Shown: piece after piece, positions 32,790 through 44,745 of the stretch
Layout: each line of letters begins with the position of its first letter
Position numbering within the stretch: position 1 is the stretch's first letter
NCBI GenBank assembly: GCA_951217055.1
Contig: CATNVA010000018.1
Span: forward strand, 1,798,001-1,862,000
Reading direction: 5' to 3'
Length of the DNA: 64,000 nucleotides
Origin: Gerris lacustris
Taxonomy: Eukaryota > Arthropoda > Insecta > Hemiptera > Gerridae
Notes under the pieces: model-generated
The model's input: only the letters and a program-made list of their open reading frames with translations
What the model was told of the DNA's origin: nothing
Database searches by the model: none
Translations under genes and position numbers: made by a program

Positions 32790-33065
32790 CAAGTTATACA
32801 TATCAACCAATTAAATCGCTATCAACTACTTGATCGCATTTTACAAGATTCCTGGAAGCGTTGGCACTTAGAATACAGATTCACCCTATCGAGACCGGTA
32901 CTGTAGTCGTGTTAAAAAAGGTCAACAGTGCTCCATTACCTTGGCCACTCAGCATAGTAGAAGCCGTATTTCCTGGTGCCGACGCGACGGTAAGGTACGA
33001 GTAGTGTCTGTCCGCGTTGGTAATACAACATTTAGACGTCCTGTCGTGCCCTCTTCCGTCTCAAT
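32790..33065 (+). pseudogene. BEL/Pao pol C-terminal fragment
   Basis: The three frames together give LNRYQLLDRILQDSWKRWHL (from about 32805), then GTVVVLKKVNSAPLPWPLSI and VEAVFPGADATVR (about 32900-33000), then VRVVSVRVGNTTFRRPVV (about 32995-33050). These match the order of the C-terminal domain after the integrase in BEL/Pao elements, as in the two larger elements here (41819-42124; 61834-62170). At least two frameshifts separate the parts. Upstream integrase is absent. Confidence 0.75.
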
Positions 33066-33069
33066 AAAT

Positions 33070-34310
33070 GTGTGTCATCTCTTCGCAGTAGTAGAGGTGC
33101 ACTTTAGTTTGTATTTACTTTGCATTATTATTTATTATTTTTCCTCGTCGCAGTAGGTTGAAGACTTCACAGACTTTGCTGAATAAGATTTTTTTCTTTT
33201 CCATTCAGTGGCAAGTGCTTAAAGAATGTTAAAGAAGGGTGATTTTTTGGGGCTTTCCTACATTTATGTGTTTGGGTTATTATTTATTACACAAAAAATA
33301 ACTGGAAAGTTTTAAATTTTTTTTTGGGTTCTTTCGGGAATAAAGAACCTTAAACGAGCTCTAGGCAAAGTCAGACAAACACAAGAAATTATAATTGTTC
33401 TCGGTATGGTTTCGCCTACAAACCCTAAAAATGGGGATATACCTAGAGATTATGCAAATTCAACAAAAGTTGGCCTATAAGTTGGTAAGCTTCAATATTT
33501 TTTTTATTTTACTATTTAATCTAAAATATTCCTATTTTAAGTTGGTAAAAATAGTATTGATATCATAAAAAATAGGCCTTAACTGTCATTGGGACATGGC
33601 TGTGTAACTGAATTTTTTGATGTCTAAAATTTTATAATATTAATATCATTTGAGGAAAAAATGATAATATTTAAATATAATCAAACATAAAATATTTTTT
33701 TCTGGGGCCCTGAAATTTTCTATGACCATATTTTTTATATTATCCTTAGTGGACATTATACGAGTATTACAATCAACGATTATTGTGTAGGCTCGTATTG
33801 TGAATTATAATGAAACACGTCTCCTCCGATACTTTATTTTATATTAGATTAAAAAGTAAATTTTTACTAATAAGCCAACTTTTGTTAACTTCGGTCAGTC
33901 ACGTCTTCTATTGTTCTTGAGGTATAGCAACTTAAAGTATTTTCAACTTTTGAAAATAAAATAATTTTTCTACTTTCAATCGCCCGGACAAAGCGAGAGG
34001 GCTGAACAAAGCCTATTTAATGTAACCTGGCTGCTTTTTAAAATAGTGCATGTCACTATTATTTAGCTATGATAGTTATTGAGTAATAAAGTAAAGTAGG
34101 CTATTTTTAAAAACTCAATATTAGAGGAAGGGTACTTCTTTAGATAGTTACTCCCCTTAGTTCCTTTAGAATAAAAATATCTTTGACTAAATAACTATTG
34201 AAAAAGAGATGTTTGGTCCAATGTAGTTTGGGACCAAGGAATATCCCATTTCTGTTTTTATAAGGGTAGTAACAATTAAAGAAGTGCCAGAGGAAGAAAC
34301 CTATAACAGA
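33070..34310. other. AT-rich stretch with scattered repeat fragments
   Basis: TTTCGCCTACAAACCCTAAAAATGG at about 33410 resembles the F1/F4 end. A GGGACCAAGGAATATCCCA phrase at about 34230 resembles those at 8860-9060. No coding sequence recognised. Confidence 0.35.
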
Positions 34311-34320
34311 ACTGAGCTTT

Positions 34321-34359
34321 ATATTTTTACTTTCTCATATAAAAAGAAAGTAAAAATAT
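34321..34359. repeat. Perfect 15-bp inverted repeat with 9-base loop
   Basis: ATATTTTTACTTTCT pairs with AGAAAGTAAAAATAT. It borders a segment (34360-34740) containing a GTCTGTCTGTCGCCTG tract and a GCTAATTTTGACAAAATTTGG phrase of the kind common at insect short repeats. Confidence 0.8.
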
Positions 34360-36050
34360 TTGTGATGGGAAAAAAATTCGATCTTGAGATTTTGATGAAT
34401 TTACACGTTTTGAGGTCCCCTGAGTCCAAAAAAGCAGTTTTTTAAAAATGTCTGTCTGTCGCCTGTGCAGACGCCTGGAGCCTAAACTACTGGGCTAATT
34501 TTGACAAAATTTGGCATACCTCCATATTCAGAAAAATCATACCCCGAAATTAATTTTTAGCTCCACATTTGGAGCCGCTACCCCCCAAAAACTCTGAAAA
34601 AAACGTGAAAAAAAATTATGTCTCGAAAACGCTTACGGCGATTTTGATTAGAAAATTCTAAAATAGAGTCCATTTAAATACGAATCTAACGATATAAGCC
34701 GTTTTTCCTGGAAAGATCTAGTTCCTGAGAAAATAGCTGTAACCGCGGACGGAGAGAAGCCAGGATTGATTCCCCGCCGAGGAGAAGTTATTTTTAAATT
34801 TTGAGGAGAATGTTGAATAATAATTAAATGTACCTACTAAAACTAATATAAATGGAAAACACTGGGCTAAGTAATTATAAACTCTTATATGAAAAACTTT
34901 TCTGATTTGTCTCGGACCGATTTTTATTTTTTTAGAATTAGGAGAGAGATACATATATAAAAATTAACAAATTAAGGGAAGGGTAGAAAATATAACAGCT
35001 GTAAAAGGGAAAGAAAAGAGTTAAGTGATAGATTAATAGATAAAATAAAATATGAGGTGTAATGGAAGGCTTGAGGAGGGTTACGTACGAGAGAAAGAAA
35101 AATGCCATACATAGATAAATATAATAGCAAAGACAGCCGATAGTTTTTTGTTTTTTTTTTGTTTCTTTTAGGAATAAAAAGAAATAACACCGGTGTATCC
35201 AAGAATAACCCCGAAATGCAATTAGCTCGGCTACTTAACTAAAACAGCCCCTGATAAGGTATTGTCTAGGGGTGTTACCTACTCAGTACGAGGGTTACGC
35301 ACATTATTATCGTTTTGCTACTATAAATTTTGTTTTTCAATTTATAAAATAAAACAAACTGAGGGCGTCATCGGCCGCCCCCTGAGTTTGGCCGCCAAAG
35401 GCGGCCGCCTGCCCCGCCTGTGCGTAGCGCCGGCGCTGAAAATTAGGTATTTTTTTACTTATTTCCATCACTTAATCGCACATCCAGTTAAACCTCGAAA
35501 CAGTCCGCTAAGATCTGTAATTAGACCTTCTGGTCCTTCCAAACACTTGTTTCTCTATTGAATTTAATTCGCCAAACTGACCTTTGGACCAGTTCTCAAT
35601 AGATTGAAGATCTTCAACATCTGAGGCATGGTTAATGGTTAGAATCTAAATCTAGGATCTTAATTTTTTTAATAAATATTTTTATATTCAACATTTAATT
35701 AAAAAGATAGATAAATCTGTTTTTTCAGGCCTAATCATGGAAAAGATATTTTAAATTTTCAGCATGTTTTATTCACCATTTGACCACTCGAAAATTACAT
35801 TTTAAATTACTTTTATATATACATTTTTTGTGTTACCACATTTTTGTGAATTGAGCATGCTCATATTTAATTTTTAACTTCTGTATATTTTTCCTGTGGT
35901 TGGGTCCAAAAGTTGCTCCAGTTTTTCAAATTTCAGCACTTTGACTTAGATGGTTGAGGCTCTATGAACCAAAGAGCGACGGACAGACGGACACATGAGG
36001 CATAAGGGTTGTGAGTAGTATCTACAAAACCCTACACACCATCCTTTCTT
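34360..36050. other. Unassigned stretch with short repeat pieces
   Basis: GC-rich CGGCCGCC...GGCGGCCG words at 35372-35412 form an inverted repeat like a hAT-type end. The phrase TTTAATTTTTAACTTCTGTATAT with TTCCTGTGGTTGGGTC at 35865-35905 recurs at 52887-52935, followed here by GACGGACAGACGGACAC. The ORFs in this stretch are not recognised. Confidence 0.4.
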
Positions 36051-36817
36051 TCGCTTGCGGTGATTCCTCTCCATACAGTTTTACTCGCCGCTGAGTTCGG
36101 AGTTCGGCCATTGCTGTGGTACAGTGTAGATCGCGTTCTGAGTTATATTATCTATTTATGAACTATTGGTGTTGTTTAAGCTTAATTTTTGTAAAAACTC
36201 GATTATTTTTTATTAGTCTTCAAATCTAGCGAGTTACTTTTTAAGCTTTTTAACTTATTTATATATAATTCTCGTTTATAAAACACCGGGTAAATAATCG
36301 TCGTGTGTTACATAACATGTGATATGTCTTTTAATGAAAGTGGTTTTTCATCTATCTAACCAGGCTAATCTGAAGGTAGAAGCTTAAAGTAAAATACATA
36401 TTGCAGAAATATAATTAATTAAGATAATATAGTATTTATTAATTAATATACAAGCACAAGCAGAAAAAATCTAACCTTTTCACTTATTCTTAACATGAAA
36501 TATCTCTTATTGAGAAAGAACCTTCTGATCTGTAAAGACGTTCCGTGGCGTAAGCAGTTGGAGCGACGAGAATTTTTTGATTAGCACAAATATCTACCTT
36601 GACGGTTCGATACCCACAATAGTCACTGATCTTTTTACCAGGTCAACACTATAACAGCATACAGCTACTAGAAATCCAATGATTCATAGCCTACCTTAAC
36701 CTTACCGTTTCATTGATAAGCGATAAAAGAGTATTTGTAAACACAGGGCACAGTCTTTTGATATCTCTCTATATTTTGTGTGTTCGAAGATTTACTATAT
36801 TATTATCTTTTTTTTAT
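36051..36817. other. AT-rich stretch, nothing identified
   Basis: No ORF of note, RNA gene or repeat that I can support. Confidence 0.35.
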
Positions 36818-37002
36818 TTTTTAAGTTTTTGGTAGTTTTCATACTACGGAAAGTTAAATTTTAATTTAAATCAAATTATAATTATTATTAACTACGGGAA
36901 ACAGACAGTGAAAAATACACTCCAGCGCCGGGATGTCCCGGCGCTGGAGTGTATTTTTCACTGTCTGTTTCCCGTAGTTAATAATAATTATAATTTGATT
37001 TA
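36818..37002. repeat. Perfect hairpin with shared left flank, copy 2
   Basis: Arms 36867-36933 and 36936-37002 are exact reverse complements around a two-base TG loop (GGGATGTCCC at the tip). The arms and the 46-49 bases to the left are the same as in copy 1 at 6318-6503, with one difference seen in the flank and the tip insertion. To the right of the hairpin the two loci share nothing, so the hairpin's right base is an element boundary. Confidence 0.9.
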
Positions 37003-37054
37003 TATTATTATCTTATGCAAGACATAACAAAAGATAAAAAAAAAATAATAATAC

Positions 37055-37750
37055 GGTCGCTAAGCGTAAAAGAGAAAAACTATCTCCAGAGAGCGGTGAG
37101 CAAGAAAACGACTCAAAGAGAATTGCAGAATCAAGGGGAATTTTAGAAATAGCTGATTTGACAGCACTGCAAGAGCTCATTGCGAAAACGGTGGGAGGAA
37201 TAATCGACCAAAAAATAAGTTCTTTAGCTACAAGAGAGGACGTCAATATGCTGGTCGGCAAGATAAATACATTGGAGGTGAAAATATGTCTTTAAAAAAT
37301 AAACTGGAAAAATTAGAAAACCAATGTAAGAATCACTTCAAAAAAAGAGAAATAGATGATAATAGATCACGACAAAATAACCTAATATTTACCGGTATTT
37401 CCCCAGCAGATAAAGGAGACTTAATCACTTTAATAAAGAAGTTCATTAAAGACGTGCTACGCATAGAGAAAGAAGTCTTTGTGAACAGAGCTCATTTCAT
37501 AGGAAATAAGAAATCATCCATTATAGCTATAGCACACATCCCCTCTGACAGTGATGTTATATTAATCCTTACAAATTCATACAAGCTGAAAGGTACGCAG
37601 ATGTACATTCAAAGAGACTTTTCTCCAGCTTTCAGATACAGACGGGGTAAATTATTTACTGTGAAGAAGGAAATTATAAAAGTAAACAGTGAGGTGAGAG
37701 TAAAAATCATTCATGATTTTATGCTTATAAACGGAGTAAAATTTGAATAG
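37055..37750 (+). pseudogene. LINE ORF1-like protein, one frameshift
   Basis: A first frame (about 37055-37288) reads KRKREKLSPESGEQ...IADLTALQELIAKTVGGI and runs into a stop just after the start of a second frame (37286-37750). The second frame continues with a charged coiled-coil-like stretch (LKNKLEKLENQCKN), RQNNLIFTGIS, an RNA-recognition-like domain and LKGTQMYIQRDFSPAFRYRR, GKLFTVKKEIIKV. This is the N-helix, coiled coil and RNA-binding layout of LINE ORF1 proteins in arthropods. A single frameshift in the lysine-rich overlap would restore one ORF of roughly 230 codons. No endonuclease follows; the BEL element begins about 240 bases later. Confidence 0.65.
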
Positions 37751-37990
37751 TCAGAGGATAATTTGTTACTAAGCCGAGGTGAAGATGGACTAGAGCTGTT
37801 AGAGAAGATGACGGGAGGGGACCTCAGAAGAGCAGCCGAGGAGTGGGGGAGAGTAGACTAGCAGCCGACGGGCACGGAGCAGAGGAAGGTACAAGGTGTT
37901 CATAACACTGCTGAAACTATATTCAACAGAGAATCTTCTACTTCAGCACTATCAGAGAGCAGCAGGAGGCTAAAAGTACAGCAACAGTGA

Positions 37991-40900
37991 CTAGAACAAC
38001 CACATTACCCACCAACAATACAGTTATCGGGACCTCAAGATAATCTTATCAGGTCATTAGGCCGGTGTGAGCAGTGTCTAGGTTATCACAGAACCACAGA
38101 CTGTAAATCTCGTTCGTCATGTGTAAAGTGTGGTTCATCTTTACATCATTCTATTCTACATCCTGAGCATACTCAACCAAATCCTAAATCTCATCACTCG
38201 GCTGAACATGTTGAACCTGTTCAGATAAACAATGCTTCTCTTCACGCTGATTACTCGCGATGCTCGGTCATACTCGGAACTGCAGTTGTTCACATACAAG
38301 ATGCGACAGGTGCTTTTATAAATGCTAGGATGCTTTTAGACTCTGGAGCTCAGTCATCTTTTTTAACTCGTAGTTTTTTCTCTCGACTTGGATTGAGGTA
38401 TAAGAAGTCTGACATTACAGTCACAGGACTTGGTCAGTCCTCCGTAACTCATGCTCGGGGCGTTACGTCTATTGTGTTAAAACCTCGAAATAGTGATGAA
38501 CCTCGTCTCTCTACAGAAGCAGTCATCATGGACCAACTTACCGGAAAACTCCCTGCATATCCTCTTCCGGAATCAGTAAGACAGAACTTCTCAAATCTTC
38601 AGTTAGCAGATCCTAACTTTATTCACCCAGCTCCTATTGATGGTATCATTGGTGCGGAACTCATTCCTCATATTTATAGTGGTAACTCGAAACTTAGTAG
38701 ACCTGGTGAGCCTTGTGCTATGAGCTCGATATTTGGTTGGGTGATTACTGGTGCTGTACCCAGGAACTCCACTATTTCTGTATTTACAGCCGAAGTAACT
38801 CTCGATGACACTCTAAAGAAGTTCTGGGAGGTAGAAGAACTTCCTTCTATTCCCATCTCTAATCCAGAAGATGACCTCTGTGAATCTATATTCTTATCTC
38901 AATATAAGCGCCAACCAGATGGTAGGTATGTTGTACCTCTGATGCTACGAGACAGCCATTCTCAACTCGGTGGTTCCTATGGTTATGCTTTACGTTGCTT
39001 TACCAATTTAGAGAAAATACTCGATCGAAACACTGAATTAAAGTTGGAGTATCACCAGTTTATGAAGGATTATGAATCTCTAGGTCACATGCATGCTCTC
39101 TCTAAACCTAGTGCTCTTCCTACATATGTTATACCTCACCATCCGGTTTTCAACCCCTCAAGTTCTTCAACTAAGCTCAGAGTTGTCTTCAATGGCTAAG
39201 CCAAGACAACCTCATCACTCTCACTCAATGACGTTTTGTATGCTGGTCCAAAATTACAAACAGATATCAGAGTAATTATTGGTAAATTCCGTTTACATGC
39301 TGTAGCGTTCACTGCTGATGTTGAACGCATGTTTAGGCAATTTAACATCCTGCCTGAAGATACTCGGTTCCAGCACATACTCTGGAGGTACTCGAAGGAT
39401 CAACCCATCACTGAGTATGAACTTCTCACAAATACTTACGGTCTCCGTTCTGCACCATATTTGGCTGGCCGAAGTCTACGCCAAATCGCCGTTGACGAAG
39501 GTTCCTCTTATCCTCGTGCTCGTGAAATTATAATCGAAGAAACTTATGTTGATAATATTATTTCTGGAGCTAGTTCTGTTGAAGAAGCACTGAACTTACA
39601 AGTTCAAGTTTCTGATATCTTATCTCGTGGAGGATTGAAGTTACGAAAGTGGAGTAGTAACCATCCCTCATTACTATCTGGCATTGCCAAAGAAGACTTA
39701 GAAGAACCTCTTGTTTTCGATTCAGATGAAATTATTACAATTAAAATCCTCGGACTTCAGTGGTCGCCAAAGTCAGATTATTTCACCTATAAAACCTCTA
39801 AACTCGAACCTCGTTTTACCAAGCGTGCCTTATTATCTGATATCTCTCGGTTATATGATCCTATGGGGTGGGTATGCCCTGTTGTATTTCTAGCCAAGCA
39901 ACTTATACAAAGACTATGGGTTCTTGGTCTCTCTTGGGACGACCCCATACCATCTGACTGCAAAGAAGTTTGGAATCAAATAGCACTTGAAATACCTTCT
40001 CTTTCGCAGGTCAAGATACCACGACAAGTTGTGTTCCCTTCTAATCCTATCTACACACTCGTGGGATTCAGCGACTCTAGTGAGCGTGGGTTCGGTGCCG
40101 TAGTCTATCTCAACGTGGCTACCTCTGAAAGAAGTTTCTCTTACATATTATGTGCGAAGTCTCGTGTAGCACCTCTTCGAACTTTATCGATTCCACGTCT
40201 CGAGCTGCTCTGTGCATGCTTGTTGTCGAAATTAATAAAGCATACTCATGCTGTTTACTCTACTCTCACTATATCGGAAACCCTTGCGTTCACAGACTCA
40301 ACAGTAGTATTAGCTTGGTTGACGACTCCACCATTTCAGTTAAAAACGTTTGTGGCTAATCGTGTTGTGGAAATTACTACCAGTCTTGCTCCTTCTCAGT
40401 GGCATCATGTGGTAACCAATGAGAATCCTGCTGATTTCGCTAGTCGTGGCCTTCTACCTCATCAGATTATTAATAACATTCTATGGTTCTCTGGTCCTCC
40501 TTGGTTATCCCAAAACTTTGAAGAATGGCCAATAAATAAGGATTATCCTCAACCTCACGAACTACCTGAGTGCAAGACTCCTACTAATCTCATATGTACC
40601 GCTACGACCACAAATACACCCTCGTCTCAGTTATCTAGTGAACTTCTCGATCGTTACTCTTCTTTCCGTAAGTTAAAAACTATTGTTGCATGGCTTCTTC
40701 GATTTATTAACAATACTCGTCTACCTCAACATGAACGAAATTTAGATCCCCTGTTATCAAAAGAAGAACTAGACTTTTCAACACACAAGTTGGTATTCGT
40801 AGACCAACAACTTCACTTCAGAGATGAGATAATCCGACTTAAAAATGGAAAGGAATGTTCCAAGCGGTTTCAAGGTCTGACACCCTTTCTCGACCCCCTA

Positions 40901-42124
40901 GGTGTCATCAGGGTGGGGGGTCGGCTTCATCATGCTGACTTGCCATATCAAACTCGACATCCTTTTCTTCTGGCAAAGTCAAGCTCTCTCTCTCGACTAA
41001 TTATTGATTACTTCCATAAGTTCCATCTTCATGTCGGACCACGAACACTCCAATCCATAATCCAAGAAAAGTTTTGGATCATGTCAGCAAGACAAGCCAT
41101 TCGTTCTCGATTAAGTCGCTGCTTACAATGTTTAAAATTTAGATCATCAACAATTCAACCCCAAATGGCTGATCTCCCACTTGCTCGTTTATCTCCCCAG
41201 CCTAGACCATTTATGGAAGTTGGTACTGATTTCGGCGGACCATTTATAATCAAGGAGAGTTATCGTCGAAATGCCCGTACTTCAAAGGCTTATCTCTGTT
41301 TATTCATATGCTTTGCCACCAAGGCCGTGCACCTTGAGGTGGTATCCGATCTTTCAACAGAAGCTTTTATTGCTGCTCTTGAAAGATTTGTAAGTAGAAG
41401 AGGACTCTGCTCTGTAATCCACAGTGATTGTGGCACCAATTATGTTGGTGCACATCGATATCTGTCAGATCTTTATAAAATGTTAGATGACCCGACGAAC
41501 AAAAGATCAGTAAACACCTGGTTCACAGATAGGCAGATAACATGGAAGCGTAATCCACCTAATGCTCCTCATTTTGGTGGTTTATGGGAGCAAGGTATCA
41601 AGGCGTCTAAGCACTTATTACGTCGCACGATAGGTGATCAATCTCTGACATTCGAAGGACTCACCACCGTGTTCACTCGTGTCGAGGCCATTCTCAACTC
41701 TCGACCACTCTGTGACCCATCAACAAGCCCTGATGAACTTGAGCCTCTCACCCCTGCTCATTTTTTAATAGGTGGTCCTTTAACATCCTTTCCGGAATCG
41801 AACTTCTGAGACGTCCCGATGAACCGATTAAGTAGATGGGAGCTCTTGAAGAAAATGTCACAGCAATTTTGGAATCGCTGGAAGAATGAGTATTTAGGTA
41901 CACTCATCCGAAGACATAAATGGACTGCTCAGAAGCCTAACCTCGAAACTGGTGATTTAGTATTGGTGAATGACGGGAAGTCACCAGCACTCCGCTGGCA
42001 AGTTGGACGGGTCTTATCTACACACCCAGGTCTAGACAAGATCGTGCGTGTAGTCACTATTCGCACTCCTACTGGTGAGTATATGAGGCCTGTAGTTAAA
42101 CTGGCCTATCTGCCACCAAATTAA
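37991..42124 (+). pseudogene. pol: BEL/Pao retrotransposon pol with two in-frame stop codons
   Basis: One reading frame runs from 37991 to 42124 with only two stops, TAA at 39197-39199 and TGA near 41807-41809. In order it shows a zinc knuckle (C-x2-C-x3-H-x4-C near 38066) and a second cysteine pair, an aspartic protease (LLDSGAQSSF, 38333), reverse transcriptase (AFTADVERMFRQF near 39307; YVDN near 39545), RNase H (VGFSDSSERGFG near 40063; PRLELLCA; FTDSTVVLAWL), an integrase zinc region (H...H...C..C, 41000-41140), a DDE core (GTDFGGPF, HSDCGTN, GLWEQGIK) and a C-terminal domain. The second aspartate of the YVDD box is asparagine here. Most of gag and the 5' LTR are missing. Recent, nearly intact but inactive. 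Confidence 0.93.
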
Positions 42125-42432
42125 GAACTAAGAAGTTCGCTCTTCATTTATTTATTTATTTTTTTTTCTCAAGTAAATTTTCATTTTTTTTCTTATAACC
42201 ATTGAAGTAGGTTATTTCTTTCTCTCTACAAAAGGACATCTTTTTTTTTCGTTTCTTCACTCCTCGTCCCGAAGTAGGGTTGGTTTCATCCAATTCACTT
42301 GGTAACTCTTATTTTATTGTTTCTTTTCCTACATAACGTGACTCGGAGTTCGTTTTATTTTCCGATAGGAGATTATAATTTTATTTTCCTATCCTCCTCT
42401 TGTGTTCAGAAACATCCTGTTTCGGTGGGGGG
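42125..42432 (+). other. 3' untranslated region of the BEL/Pao element
   Basis: T-rich non-coding sequence between the pol stop and the purine tract. Confidence 0.6.
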
Positions 42433-42922
42433 TATGTTCAATATCTAGAATCGATAACATTTGTTTACTATTCGTATGAGGTAGGTCAAAAGGGTAGAAC
42501 CGACCTCGCAGTCGCGTTCTCGTCGTCGGACTCTCCTCACGGTGACAACTCACTCTTTCTCTCCCGTATAATTCCGATTAAAATTGAGAATCAAGTGTAG
42601 CTTTATTATTGTGTTCGGTACGGTGGATAGTTAATTCGACTATTAACTAATTATTCAAGAAAGAATCAGAAGACTTCAGGGAGGCCTCCCTACATCTCGG
42701 CAGAAGACGGCTCGGCATTCGGTGAGTGTTCTCTCTCTTTTATATTCTCAAAATATCCAAAGGTACTCTTAATTCTTTATACTTGTAATTATCGTACAAG
42801 GGGATATACATTTTTATAGATGTACAATTTTGTTATTGAGTGAGTAGATTTGTTAACAAATTTTAAACAACGTCCTTTTATTTTATGTGTTCAAATTTTA
42901 ATAGTGCGACATTTATTACATT
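42433..42922 (+). repeat. Probable 3' LTR of the BEL/Pao element
   Basis: A purine tract GGTGGGGGG followed by TA and then TGTTCAATATC (42433) has the form polypurine tract plus LTR start. The minus-strand BEL element shows the parallel GGCGGCGGC, TA, TGTTGG. The right limit is uncertain; ATTTATTACA at 42913-42922 would give a TG...CA LTR of about 490 bases. A GGTGAGTG donor-like site lies at about 42720. No second LTR copy was found upstream, so the limit cannot be tested within the window. Confidence 0.5.
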
Positions 42923-43034
42923 CATAACTGCAATGTGATAATGTACAATATATACAGTAGAAGAGGCTGCTCTCTCTCCAGGTGAGGGAGAGAATTCTGA
43001 GGCTCGGGTCTAAGCCACAATGGAACTTATCTCT

Positions 43035-43840
43035 CGTGAAGGTGATGCTTCGATCCCTTGCAACAAGTTTAATGGAAGGAGACGCCCGGCCTACTGGTGA
43101 AGTAAAGAGATAGCAAGGCTACGAGGTAAGTGACTTTGTTTCACAAGGGGTCAGCACATCTCTTGGGTAGAGTGGAGGCACAAAGAGAAGTCAAGAGGCA
43201 GCTGAATAGGGCTATTTCCAGGAGCAAGCACACAAAGTGGATTGAGGGATTAGAGGAAACTGAGAAAGACCCTTGGGCATTGGGGTGCAGGGTTGATATC
43301 CAAATGCTCGTTACCATGACATCAGGAGGGTTAATTAAATCTGGGACAAAAGAGGAGATTATCGAGGCAATATTCCCAGATCACTCAGAAAGACAGACTT
43401 TGCGCACCGCCGTAGTAACTAGAGAGGTTCTATTAGTCACAAAGGAAGAATTACTCGGAGCTGTGAGTATATTTTGTAACAAAAAGACTCCAGGACCTGA
43501 TCGAATACCTGCAGGAGCGATGAAAATAGCTGGCATTGAACAATAGAGTAATGCTGTACGATATGAAATAGGGGATCAAGGGGAAGAAAACTCCCTGGGA
43601 TCAGTGTTGGGTGCCGACCTCTTAAATGTAAATCATGATGTAGGGCTTGGAATGGAGATCCTCGTGGGATATGCGGACGACCTAGCGGCGGTGATTACAG
43701 CTCGTACAATGGAATTACTGCAATGGAGACTGAATCAAGTTATGAGCAAGGTGAGCCATTGGATGGAGAATCATGGACTGCAGGGTACTCTTTTAGCTTT
43801 TATCCCACATAATAGGGGGAGGGGGGTATCAAACTAGGTT
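43035..43840 (+). pseudogene. R1-type LINE fragment with internal deletion
   Basis: From about 43038 the frame reads GDASIPCNKFNGRRRPAYW, then a stop in place of a tryptophan, then SKEIARLR, followed by RQLNRAISRSKHTKWIEG and KKTPGPDRIPAGAMKIAG (43130-43546). After a gap, SVLGADLLNVNHD and VGYADDLAAVITARTMELLQ (43604-43837) follow. The signature (DAS.PR...RRP.YWW, K.PGPD.IP, QGSVLGP.LWN..YD, GYADDLA.V..AR, W...HGL) is that of R1-clade elements. The segment with the first catalytic aspartate is deleted. The YADD box itself is intact. R1 elements often target rDNA, but no rDNA is present here. Confidence 0.8.
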
Positions 43841-44497
43841 TGTGTTATAGTTAATAGTGAATTACTAAGAAAACATCAGGTTTTCATTTTCTTACACTTA
43901 TTATATACTGCCTTTAGCTGTAGCTGACTTGTTATAAAATGAAAGTAGCAATCAACAAAGTGAAAATTATATTGCAACCATGGTCAAACAAGGCCTAGTA
44001 CCAGTTCTAACCATGATTTACTGATATTAATTTAAAACACTAAAAAAGTTTAATTATTATTGACAATTTCACGTCCAGGGAATAATTACTTAATTTAAAT
44101 GAAAAAAAAATGTTTACTTTTAAAAACATTGTATTGCAACATTTCATGAAAAAAAAACAAACAGCTTTTTTTCCTTTGGTGAATCGGTCAATAACTTTTA
44201 CAATATCAATGATCAAATCTTTGTGGACATGTAGTAAACCTAGTACGCCTATCTTCACTCATCCTGGAAGCCGTGTCTTAACACGACGTAATGACCAGAA
44301 TGATCTTTCAGCAGAGGCGTTGCTTCATCACAGACATTCATTAACTCATTGGTTTGTCTGGGACTTCAGATTTTCCTAGTCCTTAACGTAGAGCCTTTGA
44401 AAGAATCCTAACAAACCACACTTGCCCTTTCCGTCACTCGCAGTTTTATTATTCTGGCACTCCGTGCATAGTTTTTGATCTACAATTATTTTTTTTG
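43841..44497. other. Unassigned stretch
   Basis: An 89-codon plus-strand ORF (44110-44379) lies in a locally GC-richer segment, but I do not recognise it. No repeat was identified. Confidence 0.3.
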
Positions 44498-44745
44498 CTT
44501 CCGAGAACGAACATGCTTTGTTCGTTCCAAAGAACGAACATTTTTTAGATTTTCAATTTCAAAAATTCCAAGACAGAAATCAGAAATCATAGAATGTGGT
44601 GTCACGGGACACCCGTTAGGAACCAAGTTCCTTACATTTTTCATTAAATATAATTTATAAAATCACACTGCTAAGTATATGAAGCTATCTACGTATACAA
44701 GGCTGAGTTAGAAAAGAGACAAAATTAAAAGTAACTAAAGGTGGA
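44498..44745. repeat. Two abutting repeat copies: partial F2 (+) and inverse of 26085-26275 (-)
   Basis: 44498-44590 carries the F2 phrases CTTCCGAG, CCAAAGAACGAACA and TCAAAAATTCCAAGACAGAA. From GGGACACCCGTTAGGAACC (44610) to AAAATTAAAAGTAACTAAAG (44740) the sequence is the inverse of 26085-26275. Confidence 0.7.

Noticed and set aside
34718..35202. Two minus-strand ORFs of 76-78 codons
   Set aside because: Low-complexity hydrophobic translations of AT-rich DNA without start context or recognised motifs.
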